Shown here in pieces: positions 33,333-42,477 of a stretch of 64,000 nucleotides of DNA (position 1 is the stretch's first letter; each line of letters starts with the position of its first letter). This DNA is from JACVRW01 sp963814095 (GTDB taxonomy: Bacteria; Actinomycetota; Thermoleophilia; Solirubrobacterales; Thermoleophilaceae). The position numbers and the translations under genes were made by a program. The stretch is from positions 3,487-67,486 of the forward strand of contig CAWFBT010000021.1 of NCBI GenBank assembly GCA_963814095.1, given 5' to 3'. The notes beneath the pieces were generated by a model, which saw only the letters and a program-made list of their open reading frames with translations, ran no database searches and was not told the origin of the DNA.

Positions 33333-34289
33333 TCATGGTTCGCGCTCGAGCAGCCGCGCCGCGGCACTCGCCGGATCGAGCCTGCGAGCCACCACCTCGT
33401 CCAGCAGCTCCTGCACCGACTCGTCGGCCTCGACCTGGGCCTCGAGCCGTCTGCGCAGGCGCCCGGCCGCGAGCGCAACGACCTCGTTCTGCAGGTTGCG
33501 GCGCCGGCGCTCGGCGAGCGTGCCGTGCTCCTCGATGAACTCGCGGTGCTCTGAGATCTTCTGGCCGAGCTCCTCGATCCCCTCGCCCCTGCTCGCCTCG
33601 GCCTTGATGATCGGCACGCGCCAGCCCTGCTGCGGCCCGAGCGAGAGCACGCCGCGGATCTCGCGCACCATCGTGTCCGTGAGCGGGTGATCCGACTTGT
33701 TCACGACGATCACGTCGGGGATCTCCATGACCCCGGCCTTGAGCGCCTGGATCGAGTCGCCGGAGCCCGGCATGAGCGCGAGCACGACCGTGTCGGCGTG
33801 GTCGATGATGTCGACCTCCGCCTGGCCCACGCCGACCGTCTCGAGGAAGACGTCGTCCTTGCCCGAGGCGTCCATCAAGAGCGCGGCCTGGAGCGTGGCC
33901 TCGGAGAGACCGCCGAGCGAGCCGCGCGTAGCCATCGAGCGGATGTAGACGCCCGGGTCGAGGAAGTGCTCGCTCAGGCGGATGCGATCGCCGAGCAGCG
34001 CCCCGCGCGTGAACGGCGAGCTCGGGTCGATCGAGAGAACGGCCACGTCGCGCTCCGCCGCGCGGGCGCGCTCGACGAGCCGGGCGATGATCGTCGACTT
34101 GCCCACGCCGGGCGGGCCAGTGAAGCCGATGATCGCCGCGCGGCCCGTCTGCGGGTAGACCTGGCGCACGAGCGCCCAGCCCTCGGGATCGTCGTTCTCG
34201 ACCAGCGTGATCGCGCGCGCGAGCGCGCGCTTGTCGCCGGCGAGCAGGCGCTCGGCGAGATCGGCTGCGGTGCGTCCAGCGGCGGGCAC
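33333..34289 (-). CDS. meaB: Methylmalonyl-CoA mutase-associated GTPase (MeaB/ArgK)
   Basis: The 318-residue G3E-family GTPase has the P-loop GPPGVGKST (about 59), the base-recognition motif VVNKSD (about 196) and the MeaB-specific segments SIDPSSPFTRGALLGDRIRL and MATRGSLGGLS. It protects and reloads B12-dependent acyl-CoA mutases. The B12-binding subunit at 2.4-2.8 kb is its likely client, 30 kb away. It begins 28 bp upstream (in position) of the REP-like palindrome. Confidence 0.95.
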   Translation of the reverse strand: MPAAGRTAADLAERLLAGDKRALARAITLVENDDPEGWALVRQVYPQTGRAAIIGFTGPPGVGKSTIIARLVERARAAERDVAVLSIDPSSPFTRGALLGDRIRLSEHFLDPGVYIRSMATRGSLGGLSEATLQAALLMDASGKDDVFLETVGVGQAEVDIIDHADTVVLALMPGSGDSIQALKAGVMEIPDVIVVNKSDHPLTDTMVREIRGVLSLGPQQGWRVPIIKAEASRGEGIEELGQKISEHREFIEEHGTLAERRRRNLQNEVVALAAGRLRRRLEAQVEADESVQELLDEVVARRLDPASAAARLLEREP

Positions 34290-34318
34290 GGAGCGGCAAT
34301 CCTAGGGGGATGGCAAAC

Positions 34319-34349
34319 CCTGCGCAGCCGGCCGAGCCGGCTGCTTCGG
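34319..34349. repeat. REP-like palindrome, intergenic copy
   Basis: GCAGCCGGC (34324-34332) and GCCGGCTGC (34336-34344) pair perfectly around CGA. The 31 bp from 34319 to 34349 are identical, in inverted orientation, to 56652-56682 inside the potA-like gene. It lies in the gap between the MeaB gene (starting at 34289) and the VOC gene (ending at 34353). Confidence 0.75.
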
Positions 34350-34352
34350 GCC

Positions 34353-34748
34353 TCAGCGGAGATGCCCCGCGACATCCCACGTCCACAGCTCCACGACGTT
34401 GCCGTCGGGGTCGTCGACGTAGGCGGCCCGGCCGGCCCCGGGGAACTCGAGCAGCTCGACGTGCTGGCCGCGCTCGCGCAGGAGCGAGACCGCCCCTTCG
34501 AAGTCCTCGTCGGCGATATGGAGGGCGAAGTGGACGTGCAGGCCGCCGCGGCCTCCCATCAGCCCGACCTGCGGGCGCCACAGCCCGATGCGGGTGCGCT
34601 CGCCCGCCATCACCCAGATCGCCTCGCGGTCGGGCCAGCGCTCCACCACCGGCAGCCCCAGCACTCCGGCGTAGAACTCCTCGGCCGCCTCGAGGTCGAC
34701 CACCTCGAGCACGAGCTCCGACACCCCGGTCACGGGGACGCCGTCCAT
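34353..34748 (-). CDS. VOC-family (glyoxalase/dioxygenase-fold) protein
   Basis: The 131-residue protein has one vicinal-oxygen-chelate domain: ELVLEVVDLEAAEEFYAGVLGLPVV, then HVHFALHI with a metal His, then AAYVDDPDGNVVELWTWD with the metal Glu. Its start overlaps the tryptophan dioxygenase stop by one base, so it is likely co-expressed, but its substrate is unknown. Confidence 0.88.
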   Translation of the reverse strand: MDGVPVTGVSELVLEVVDLEAAEEFYAGVLGLPVVERWPDREAIWVMAGERTRIGLWRPQVGLMGGRGGLHVHFALHIADEDFEGAVSLLRERGQHVELLEFPGAGRAAYVDDPDGNVVELWTWDVAGHLR

Positions 34749-35587
34749 CAGCGCCCGATCTCGGTGCGCACGTCCCAGAGCTCAGGGAAGAAGCGCAGGT
34801 CGAGCGCGGCGCGCAGGAAGTCGGTCCCGGACGAGCCGCCCGTGCCCGTCTTGCCGCCGATGATCCGCTCGACGGTCTTGAGGTGGCGGAAGCGCCAGAG
34901 CTGGAAGCTCTCCTCGAGGTCGACGAGCTCCTCGCACAGCTCGTACTCGAGCCAATGCTGGTCGCGCGCCTCGTAGATGCCCTTGAAGGCCTCGACGAGC
35001 CGGCGGTCGGGCTGATGGGGGACGGCCCAGTCGCGCTCGGCCAGGTCCGGGGGGATGGCGAAGCCGCGCCGGGCGAGCAGCCGCAGCAGCTCGTCGTAGA
35101 GGCTCGGCTCGGCGAGCGCCGCGCGCAGCCGCTCCTGCTGCTCGGGCGCGTGCGCGAACACCTCGAGCATCTCGGGGGCCTTGTTGCCCAGCTTGAACTC
35201 GATCAGCCGGTACTGGAGCGACTGGAAGCCGGACGCCTGGGAGAGCAGGTCGCGGAAGTCGGCGTACTCGCTCGGCGTGAGCGTCTCGAGCACCGCCCAC
35301 TGCTCGAAGAGCTGGCGCTGTATGTGCTTCACGCGCGCCAGGTCCTTGAGCCCCTTGTTCACGCGGTCCGCGGCCAGGTTGGTGCGGGCCGAGTCGAGCT
35401 CGTGAAGCAGCAACCGCATCCACAGCTCGGACGTCTGGTGCTGGATGATGAAGAGCAGCTCGTCGTGCCGCGAGCTGAGTGGCTGCTGGGCCGCCAGCAG
35501 CAGGTCGAGGCGCAGGTAGTCGGAGTAGGTGAGCTCCTCGTTCAGGTCGCGCCTGATGCCCGGCTCGAGTGGGCGCTCCCCCGCCAT
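34748..35587 (-). CDS. kynA: Tryptophan 2,3-dioxygenase
   Basis: The 279-residue haem enzyme shows the family blocks LTYSDYLRLDLLLAAQQPLS, FIIQHQTSELWMRLLLHEL (about 46-64), and GFQSLQYRLIEFKLGNK. The C-terminal WRFRHLKTVERIIGGKTGTGGSSG (about 234-258) contains the haem-ligand His and the GTGGSSG substrate loop. It opens the indole ring of tryptophan to N-formylkynurenine, the first step of the kynurenine pathway. No other kynurenine genes are in the window. Confidence 0.97.
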   Translation of the reverse strand: MAGERPLEPGIRRDLNEELTYSDYLRLDLLLAAQQPLSSRHDELLFIIQHQTSELWMRLLLHELDSARTNLAADRVNKGLKDLARVKHIQRQLFEQWAVLETLTPSEYADFRDLLSQASGFQSLQYRLIEFKLGNKAPEMLEVFAHAPEQQERLRAALAEPSLYDELLRLLARRGFAIPPDLAERDWAVPHQPDRRLVEAFKGIYEARDQHWLEYELCEELVDLEESFQLWRFRHLKTVERIIGGKTGTGGSSGTDFLRAALDLRFFPELWDVRTEIGR

Positions 35588-35589
35588 GC

Positions 35590-38139
35590 CTACTCGTACG
35601 CGAGCGCGCGCAGCACGTCGATGCGGGAGGCGCGCCGGGCGGGTCCGATCGCGGCGAGCACGCCCGCGAGCGCGGCGAGCGCGAGCAGCAGGATCAGCAC
35701 CGGGATCGGGTACGAGAGCGTGAAGCCGTCGTCGGCCAGCGGCCGCGAGACGAGCGCCGCCATCAGCACGCCCAGCACCATCCCGAGGATCGCGCCGATC
35801 AGCGCGGTGATCACCGCCTCATAGCGGACCATCGTGCGGACCTGGCGCCGCGACATGCCGACCGCACGCAGCATCCCGAGCTCGCGGGTGCGCTCGTGGA
35901 TCGACAGCGCGAGCGTGTTCACGATCCCGAACAGCGACACGATCACCGCCAGCGAGAGCAGCGCGTAGACGAGCAGCAGCAGCGTGTTGACGTCCGACTC
36001 CTGGCGCTCCTTCAGCTGCTGCTGGTTGCGTACCTCGACGGTGGGATAGGTGAGCGCGAGCGCCTTCTCGAGGTCCTCCTGGACGGTGGCCGACGAGGCG
36101 CCGTGCTCCGTCCTTATGAACGCGATGCTCGGCTGGTCGGCGCCGAACAGCGGCTCGAGCGTGGAGTCGCGGACGAGCATCTTGCCGAAGAGGTCGAGCG
36201 CGCCCTCGACCTCGCCGCGGATCGTGTAGATCGCGGTCTTCTCGAGCGGCGTGCGTATGCGGACGCTGTCGCCGACGTTCAGGCCGTTGGAGTCCGCCCA
36301 GTTGGAGTCGACCACGGCTTCGCGGTCGGTCAGGGCGCTCAGGGTCTCGGGCGAGCCCTCCACGAAGTCGAGCGAGACCACGCCGTTGATGTTCCTCGGG
36401 TCCACGCCGGCCACTCGGATCTGCTTGCCCTGGTACTCGCCCGAGCCGTAGGTGATCGCCGAGACGTCCGAGACGCCATCCACGTCCCGGGCAGCCGTCA
36501 CGGCGTCGGGTGGAATCGGCGAGAAGCCGTCCGTGTTCTGGAGGATCACGTCGCTCTTGAAGTTGTCGTCGATCGTCTTGGCGATCGACGACTTGAGCCC
36601 GGCGGCGAACACCGTCACGAAGGTCACGAGCGCGAGGCCGATCATGAGCGCGGCCGCCGTGGTCGCCGTGCGGCCGGGCTTGCGCATCGCGTTCTCGCGT
36701 GCGAGCCGGCCGGTGAGGCCGCGGACGCGCTCCATCGGCGCGCCGGCCAGCGAGGCGAGCGGGCGCACGAGCCGGGGCGAGAACAGCGAGGTGCCGAACA
36801 GGATCAGCGCCGCGCCGCCGCCGAGCAGGCCCGCGGCGGTGCCGGACTCGTCGATGCCGCCGAACAGCCCGATCAGCATCAGTGCGAGGCCGAGCCCGCC
36901 GAGCAGCAGGGCTGCGATCAGCGTAAGCCGGCCGCGCCGCTTCGTGTCCTGCAGCTCCGACTCGCGCAGCGCCGCCATCGGCGTGATGCGCGTGGCGCGC
37001 AACGCCGGCGCCAGCGCCGCGATCAGCGTCACGACGATCCCGATCAGCAGCGAGACGATCACGGTGCGAGCGAGCAGCACGGTGCCGGTGTTGGGCAGAT
37101 CGGCGCCGACCGCCTTGAAGAGCGCGTTGATGCCGGCCGCGAACAGGATGCCGGCGGCGAGCCCGGCGGCCGCCCCGAGGATGCCGAGCACGAGCGCTTC
37201 GATCCCGACCGACGACAGGATCTGCCCGCGCGAGGCGCCCAGCGTGCGCAGCATGCCGAACTCGCGCGTGCGCTGGGCGACGGTGATCGAGAACGTGTTG
37301 AAGATCTGGAAGGCGCCCACGAACAGCGAGATCCCCGCGAACACGAGCAGTGCGATGCGCAGGAAGCCGAGGTCGCTCGCGATGTCGTCCGACTGGCGCT
37401 GCGCCGCCTGGTCGCCGGTCTCCGCGATCAGGTTGGGCGGCAGGATCCGCGCGATGCGGTCGCGCAGCTCCACGGGCGGGATGCCGTCCGCCGCGGCGAC
37501 CGAGATCTGGTCGAACTTGCCAACCCGGTCGGTCACCCGCTCCGCCTCCGGCAGGATCATCTGCGCGATCCCGGCTCCGCCGAAGTTGCTGTCGCCGAGC
37601 TTTGTGAGGCCGACCACTCGGTAGGCCTTCACCTCCTTCGCGCCCGCGACGTTCAGCTCGTCGCCGATCTCGAGGCCGGCGTTGTCGGCCGTCTGGGTGT
37701 CGATCGAGGCCTCGGACGCGTTGCGCGGCTTGCGTCCCTCGACGTAGGCGAGCGTCTCGAAACGCGGCGGCAGCAGCGACGAGATGAAGTTGGGCGCGAA
37801 CGTCTGGGTGAGCGCATCGCCGTTCGCCTTCACGAACTTCCCCATCGAGAAGACCGAGCCCGCGGCGGCCTCGACCCCCTCGACGTCGCGCACGCGCGGA
37901 AGCAGCGACGCGTCGAAGGGAGGCGGGCCGGTGTCGTCGCTCGAGATGTCCGTGTTGGCGGTGATCGCGACGTCGGTGCCCTTCAGCGACTCGCTGAAGA
38001 TCTCACCGAACGACTCGTTGATCGTGTCGGTGAGGATGTAGGTGCCGCTCACGAGCGCGACGCCGAGGAAGATCGCCAGCCAGGTCGTGAACGCGCGCAG
38101 CTTGCGCGAGGCGATGCCGCGCAGGGCGACCTTGGTCAC
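35590..38139 (-). CDS. FtsX-like ABC transporter permease (MacB/LolCE type)
   Basis: The 849-residue protein has a helix at about 15-38, a large external domain, three helices at about 260-380 (FtsX domain 1: ALLVFAGISLFVGAFQIFNTFSITVAQRTREFGMLRTLGASRGQIL), a middle block of helices with a second external domain, and a final FtsX domain. The latter contains TRELGMLRAVGMSRRQVRTMVRYEAVITALIGAILGMVLG. Two FtsX domains in one chain are typical of actinobacterial exporters for peptides or lipids. It overlaps the ATPase gene upstream by 4 bp and lies 2 bp before tryptophan dioxygenase. Confidence 0.93.
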   Translation of the reverse strand: MTKVALRGIASRKLRAFTTWLAIFLGVALVSGTYILTDTINESFGEIFSESLKGTDVAITANTDISSDDTGPPPFDASLLPRVRDVEGVEAAAGSVFSMGKFVKANGDALTQTFAPNFISSLLPPRFETLAYVEGRKPRNASEASIDTQTADNAGLEIGDELNVAGAKEVKAYRVVGLTKLGDSNFGGAGIAQMILPEAERVTDRVGKFDQISVAAADGIPPVELRDRIARILPPNLIAETGDQAAQRQSDDIASDLGFLRIALLVFAGISLFVGAFQIFNTFSITVAQRTREFGMLRTLGASRGQILSSVGIEALVLGILGAAAGLAAGILFAAGINALFKAVGADLPNTGTVLLARTVIVSLLIGIVVTLIAALAPALRATRITPMAALRESELQDTKRRGRLTLIAALLLGGLGLALMLIGLFGGIDESGTAAGLLGGGAALILFGTSLFSPRLVRPLASLAGAPMERVRGLTGRLARENAMRKPGRTATTAAALMIGLALVTFVTVFAAGLKSSIAKTIDDNFKSDVILQNTDGFSPIPPDAVTAARDVDGVSDVSAITYGSGEYQGKQIRVAGVDPRNINGVVSLDFVEGSPETLSALTDREAVVDSNWADSNGLNVGDSVRIRTPLEKTAIYTIRGEVEGALDLFGKMLVRDSTLEPLFGADQPSIAFIRTEHGASSATVQEDLEKALALTYPTVEVRNQQQLKERQESDVNTLLLLVYALLSLAVIVSLFGIVNTLALSIHERTRELGMLRAVGMSRRQVRTMVRYEAVITALIGAILGMVLGVLMAALVSRPLADDGFTLSYPIPVLILLLALAALAGVLAAIGPARRASRIDVLRALAYE

Positions 38140-38858
38140 GCCACTTCCTTCATCAGCTCGATCACCTCATCGGCCGTGCCGGCCTGGGCGTCGTGCACGA
38201 CGAGGCCGTCGCGCAGCACGATCAGGCGGTCTGCGTGTGAGGCCGCCTCCGGGTCGTGGGTGACCATCACGACCGACTGGCCGAACTCGTCGACGGACCG
38301 GCGCAGCAGCTGCAGCACCTCCTCGCTCGACTTCGAGTCGAGGTTGCCGGTGGGCTCGTCGGCGAAGACGACGGCCGGCTTCGAGGCGAGCGCACGCGCC
38401 ACGGCGACGCGCTGCTGCTGGCCGCCCGACAGCTCGGAGGGGCGGTGCGTGCGCCGGTCGGCGAGCCCGACGGTGTCGATCAGGCGCTCGATCCAGTCCG
38501 AATCCGGCTTGACGCCCGCGATCGAGAGCGGCAGCTCGACGTTCTCCTCGGCGCTGAGGACCGGGATCAGGTTGAAGAACTGGAAGACGAAGCCGAGCTT
38601 GTCGCGGCGCAGTCGCGTCAGTGCGGCGTCGTCGAGCCCTGTGAGCTCGACCCCGTCGATCGTGACGGTCCCCGACGTCGGGCGGTCGAGGCCCGCGAGG
38701 ATGTGCATCAGCGTGGACTTGCCGGAGCCCGACGGCCCCATGATCGCGCTGAAGCGGCCGCGTTCGAAGCCGACGCTGACGCCGGCGAGCGCGTTGACCG
38801 CGGCGTCGCCCTCGCCGAAGCGGCGCCGCACGTCGGTGGCGATGACGATCGAATCCAT
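38136..38858 (-). CDS. ABC transporter ATP-binding protein (LolD/MacB type)
   Basis: The 240-residue ATPase starts at ATG 38858. Walker A is GPSGSGKST (about 41), the signature LSGGQQQRVAVARAL (about 145), Walker B VVFADEPTGNLDS (about 166) and the switch His in MVTHDPEAA. The EPTGNLD form is typical of the LolD/MacB/FtsE group. It powers the FtsX-like permease encoded next. Confidence 0.95.
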   Translation of the reverse strand: MDSIVIATDVRRRFGEGDAAVNALAGVSVGFERGRFSAIMGPSGSGKSTLMHILAGLDRPTSGTVTIDGVELTGLDDAALTRLRRDKLGFVFQFFNLIPVLSAEENVELPLSIAGVKPDSDWIERLIDTVGLADRRTHRPSELSGGQQQRVAVARALASKPAVVFADEPTGNLDSKSSEEVLQLLRRSVDEFGQSVVMVTHDPEAASHADRLIVLRDGLVVHDAQAGTADEVIELMKEVA

Positions 38859-38909
38859 GCGCAGCAGGGTTCCAGACGACCTCCTTGCATGCAGTGCGGG
38901 TAACCCGAA

Positions 38910-39686
38910 ATGATCGGCTACATGGATCCGCGAATGATGTGGGGCTCTGGCAACTACGCAGCCGTGGCGGACAAGATCTCGGCCGTGGGCGAGCACGTCG
39001 TGGAGGCGGTCGGGCTCCGGCCGGGGATGGAGGCGCTGGACGTCGCCTGCGGCACGGGCAACGCCACGATTCCCGCCGCGCGAGCCGGAGCGCGCGTGAC
39101 GGGCTCCGACTTCTCGCCCGACCTGCTCGCGATTGCGCGCGAGCGGGCCGCCGACGCGATGGTCGAGGTGAAGTGGGTCGAGGCGAACGCCGAGCACCTG
39201 CCGTTCGCGGACGCGAGCTTCGACCGCGTGATCTCGACCTTCGGGCACATGTTCGCCGCCGACCACGAGCGAACCGCAGCCGAGATGAAGCGGGTCTGCC
39301 GCCCGGACGCCGTGATCGGCATCTGCTGCTGGACGCCCCAGGGGTCGATCGGGCGGATGTTCGGGATGGTCGCTCAGCTCGTGCCCCCGGCGCCGGGCGG
39401 GGCCTCGCCGCTCCTGTGGGGCACCGAGGAGCACGTGCGCGAGCTGCTCGGGGCCGACGCCGAGTTCGAGCGCCGCGAGGTCGAGTGGCGCGATCCCACC
39501 GTGGAGTCCTACGCGGACTTCATGCTCCAGAGCTTCGGGCCGCTGCTGAACGCTCAGGAGGTGCTGGGCGAGCGGGGCGGCGAGCTGCGCGCCGCGTACA
39601 TCTCCTATCTCGAGCAGGAGAACCTGGAGAGCGACGGCACGCTGCGCTTCCGCGGCGAGTATCTGAGCGCGGTAATCAGGCCCTGA
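38910..39686 (+). CDS. Class I SAM-dependent methyltransferase
   Basis: The 258-residue protein has the SAM-binding motif LDVACGTGNATIPAA (about 43), an acidic post-motif GSDFSPDLLAIA, and NAEHLPFADASFDRVISTFG (about 92), the UbiE/Methyltransf_11 layout. The acceptor is unknown. The ATG at 38922 is an alternative start. Its 3' end overlaps the convergent response regulator by 11 bp. Confidence 0.9.
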   Translation: MIGYMDPRMMWGSGNYAAVADKISAVGEHVVEAVGLRPGMEALDVACGTGNATIPAARAGARVTGSDFSPDLLAIARERAADAMVEVKWVEANAEHLPFADASFDRVISTFGHMFAADHERTAAEMKRVCRPDAVIGICCWTPQGSIGRMFGMVAQLVPPAPGGASPLLWGTEEHVRELLGADAEFERREVEWRDPTVESYADFMLQSFGPLLNAQEVLGERGGELRAAYISYLEQENLESDGTLRFRGEYLSAVIRP

Positions 39687-40320
39687 GGAAGGTCAGCACG
39701 GCCAGCACGCGGCGGTGGTCCTCCGGCGCCGGTGTGAGGCCGAGCTTTCCGAAGATGCTCGTGACGTGCTTCTCGACCGCGCGCTCGGTCACGACCATGT
39801 GCTCTGCGACCGCCTGGTTCGAGCGGCCCTCGGCCATCAGCTCGAGCACCTCGCGCTCGCGCGGCGTGAGCTCCGCGAGCGGGTCGTCGCGGCGCGCCCG
39901 GCCGACGAGCTGCGCCACCACCTCCGGGTCGAGCGCCGAGCCACCCTCCGCCACGCGCTTGACCGACTCGACGAAGCGCTCGACGTCCGCCACGCGATCC
40001 TTCAGCAGGTAGCCGACGCCGCCCGCGGTGTCGCTCACCAGCTCGAGCGCGTAGCCCTCCTCGACGTACTGCGAGAGGACGAGCACGCCGGTGTCCGGGT
40101 GGGTGGCGCGGATCTCGAGCGCCGCACGCAGGCCGTCGTCCGTGTTGGTCGGCGGCATGCGGATGTCGACGATGGCGACGTCGGGCTTGTGGGCGCCGAC
40201 CTTGCGGATCAGGTCCTCGGCGTCGCCGGCCTGCGCGACCACCTCGAAGCCCGACTCCTCGAGCAGCCGGACCACGCCCTCGCGCAGCAGCACCGAGTCG
40301 TCCGCCACCACTACGCGCAT
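39676..40320 (-). CDS. NarL/LuxR-family response regulator
   Basis: The 214-residue protein has a receiver domain (VVVADDSVLLREGVVRLLE; phospho-acceptor in VAIVDIRMPP, about 54) and a C-terminal LuxR HTH (ELTPREREVLELMAEGRSNQAVAEHMVVTERAVEKHVTSIF). It overlaps the histidine kinase gene upstream by 10 bp and is its likely partner. Confidence 0.95.
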   Translation of the reverse strand: MRVVVADDSVLLREGVVRLLEESGFEVVAQAGDAEDLIRKVGAHKPDVAIVDIRMPPTNTDDGLRAALEIRATHPDTGVLVLSQYVEEGYALELVSDTAGGVGYLLKDRVADVERFVESVKRVAEGGSALDPEVVAQLVGRARRDDPLAELTPREREVLELMAEGRSNQAVAEHMVVTERAVEKHVTSIFGKLGLTPAPEDHRRVLAVLTFLRA

Positions 40321-42017
40321 GGGATGCTCGCCTTCACGGTCGTTCCCCTTCCCGGCTCCGATTTCACCTCGAGGCGGCCCTCGAGCACAGCCATGCGGTC
40401 GGCGAGGCCGTGCAGGCCGCTGCCCCTGCCGGGATCCGCGCCGCCGACGCCGTCATCGGCGACCGCGACCACGACTCTTCCGTTGAAACGCTCCACGCTC
40501 ACGGTCGCCTGGGCCGCGTCAGCGTACTTCGCGACGTTCGTGAGGGCCTCCGAGATGACAAAGTAGGCGGCCAGCTCGATCGCCTCCGGAAGGCGCTGTT
40601 CCGGCAGGGCCCCGAGCTCGACGGGCACGGGCGCGCGCAGCGCCAGGCTCTCGATGGCGGTGCGCAGGCCGCGCTCGGAAAGGACCGCCGGGTGCAGCCC
40701 GCGCGCCAGCTCGCGCAGCTCCTCGAGGGCCGAGTCGAGCTCGTCGCCGGCTTCGGCGAGCAGCGTGTCGGCGCCGCCGGGGTCGTCCTGCAGCTTCGAG
40801 CGGGCGACCCTGAGGTTGAGCGCCAGCGACACGAGCCGCTGCTGGGCGCCGTCGTGCAGGTTGCGCTCGAGCCGGCGCCGCTCCTCGAGTCCGATGCTCA
40901 GCATGCGCTCGCGCGACGCACGCAGCTCCTGGACCTTGGCGCGCAGCTCGGCGTCGAGCCGCTCGTTCTGGAGCGCGAGCGCCGCAGCCGCGCCGACCGC
41001 CCGGACGTGGTCGCGGGCGCCCGTGAGCGTGGCGTCGTAGACGATCGCCGCGATCGTCTCGCCGTCGCGCTCGACCGGCGCCAGGGCGCGGCCGGAGCCG
41101 TGCTGCGGCAGCGCGAACGGCCGCCCTGTCGCGTCGACGAAGCGCGCGCTCTCCGGCAGCCAGTAGACGAGCTCGAGCGAGGGGTCCGACAGCGCGTCGG
41201 CGAGCGCGTCGCGAAGCTCGCCCGGGCGCGGAGCCTCCCCAAGACGCGAGATCAGCTCCCCGACCGCGCCGCCCTGCAACACGCGCGCCCGCGCAAGCGC
41301 CGCCAGGAAGGCGAACGGCATCAGCCCCAGCACCGCCATCGCGGACAGCCAGGCGACGTTCGCGGCGTCGCTGCTCGTCGCGGCCGCGTTGACCGCGACG
41401 GTCGCCACCAGCGCGATCATCAGCGCGATGCCGGCGAGGTAGAGCGGCCCGTAGATGCGCCGCTCCGCACCTCCGGCGCGCCGATAGCGCCGGATCAGAT
41501 ACACCATCACGACGATCACGAGCGCGAGCGCGGCGGCGTCGAGCCCGCCGCCGAGGACGTCGACGACCGTGTCGTTCGCCGAGATCAGCAGGACGTTCTC
41601 AGGGCAGTCGTCGCAGTCGAAGGCGGTTTGCGGGTCCGCGAACAGGTAGAGCGGGAGCACGAGCAGCGTGAGCGCGTAGGCGAACGCGATCAGCCGGCGC
41701 TCGAACGTCGAGTGCAGGCGACCGTCAGGCGCTGACAGGAGCATGTGCAGGGCGGTAACGAAGAAGAGCGAGCCGAACACTTGGCCGAACGTGAACAGGA
41801 GCGGGATGTCCGAGACCCCGACGAGGCTGATCAGCCAGGCGAAGCCCGTGATGGCCATCAGCATGCCCACGCGGTTCTCGGGATCGCGCGCCCAAGCGAA
41901 CAGTCCCGTGCTGACCCAGCCCCAGCCGACGAGCAGCCCGAGCACGGCGACAGCCCCGCGCAGCGGCAGGTGATTGCTCGTGAGGATGAGCGCGAGGTCG
42001 ATCAGCCCCAGCGCCAC
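40311..42017 (-). CDS. Membrane sensor histidine kinase (HisKA_3 type)
   Basis: About 568 residues from GTG 42017. The frame is open to about 42060 and an upstream start near the receiver gene is possible, since the residues there look like helix 1. Seven or so membrane helices (1-245) precede a GAF-like region (about 250-360), the HisKA_3 helix ERRRLERNLHDGAQQRLVSLALNL (phospho-His in LHDGAQ) and an HATPase domain (VISEALTNVAKYADA, DDGVGGADPGRGSGLHGLADRM). Soluble signal is unknown. It works with the NarL-type regulator downstream. Confidence 0.93.
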   Translation of the reverse strand: MALGLIDLALILTSNHLPLRGAVAVLGLLVGWGWVSTGLFAWARDPENRVGMLMAITGFAWLISLVGVSDIPLLFTFGQVFGSLFFVTALHMLLSAPDGRLHSTFERRLIAFAYALTLLVLPLYLFADPQTAFDCDDCPENVLLISANDTVVDVLGGGLDAAALALVIVVMVYLIRRYRRAGGAERRIYGPLYLAGIALMIALVATVAVNAAATSSDAANVAWLSAMAVLGLMPFAFLAALARARVLQGGAVGELISRLGEAPRPGELRDALADALSDPSLELVYWLPESARFVDATGRPFALPQHGSGRALAPVERDGETIAAIVYDATLTGARDHVRAVGAAAALALQNERLDAELRAKVQELRASRERMLSIGLEERRRLERNLHDGAQQRLVSLALNLRVARSKLQDDPGGADTLLAEAGDELDSALEELRELARGLHPAVLSERGLRTAIESLALRAPVPVELGALPEQRLPEAIELAAYFVISEALTNVAKYADAAQATVSVERFNGRVVVAVADDGVGGADPGRGSGLHGLADRMAVLEGRLEVKSEPGRGTTVKASIPCA

Positions 42018-42058
42018 GGCAGCGCCCCCGAGCCCCCACAGGGCGCGGCGGAGGGAGA

Positions 42059-42409
42059 TCAGAGGAGCGCCTCCAGAGCTGCGCCCGACAGCTCCGACTT
42101 CGGAATGAAGCCGCGAACCTGAACGCTGTCGCCGAGCGGGCCGAGGTCGTCGACGTCGCGACTCGAGGTCAGCACGACGGCGGGCGCCGAGCCGTTCGCA
42201 GTGATGCGCGCCGCGACCTCGAAGCCGTCGATGTCGGGCAGGTGCACGTCGAGCAGGACCATCTGCGGCTGCAGCTCGTGCACTGCCGTGATCGCCGTCA
42301 GGCCGTCGGGGGCCTCGCCCACCACCTCGAAGCCCTCGGCCTCGAGCAGCATGCGCGCGCTTGCCCGGAAGCTCGGGTGGTCGTCGACGATGAGGACGGT
42401 TATGGCCAT
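42059..42409 (-). CDS. Stand-alone receiver-domain protein
   Basis: The 116-residue protein is a receiver alone: VLIVDDHPSFRASARMLLE, the phospho-acceptor in MVLLDVHLPDIDGFE (about 54), VVLTSSRD, and the conserved Lys in FIPKSEL. It has no output domain. It is encoded directly upstream of the kinase and may act as a phosphate sink or allosteric partner in the same pathway. Confidence 0.92.
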   Translation of the reverse strand: MAITVLIVDDHPSFRASARMLLEAEGFEVVGEAPDGLTAITAVHELQPQMVLLDVHLPDIDGFEVAARITANGSAPAVVLTSSRDVDDLGPLGDSVQVRGFIPKSELSGAALEALL

Positions 42410-42477
42410 CTCAGCGCGGATTGTGTACCCAAGCGGGCGTTTCGCCAATACGGATAGCCACACCACCGGGCCCACCT

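Noticed and set aside
35569..38913. A 1114-residue open frame on the plus strand
   Set aside because: It is antisense to the FtsX-like permease and the ABC ATPase, both with clear family motifs. Its translation is Arg/Asp/His-rich without any domain, the usual shadow of high-GC coding.
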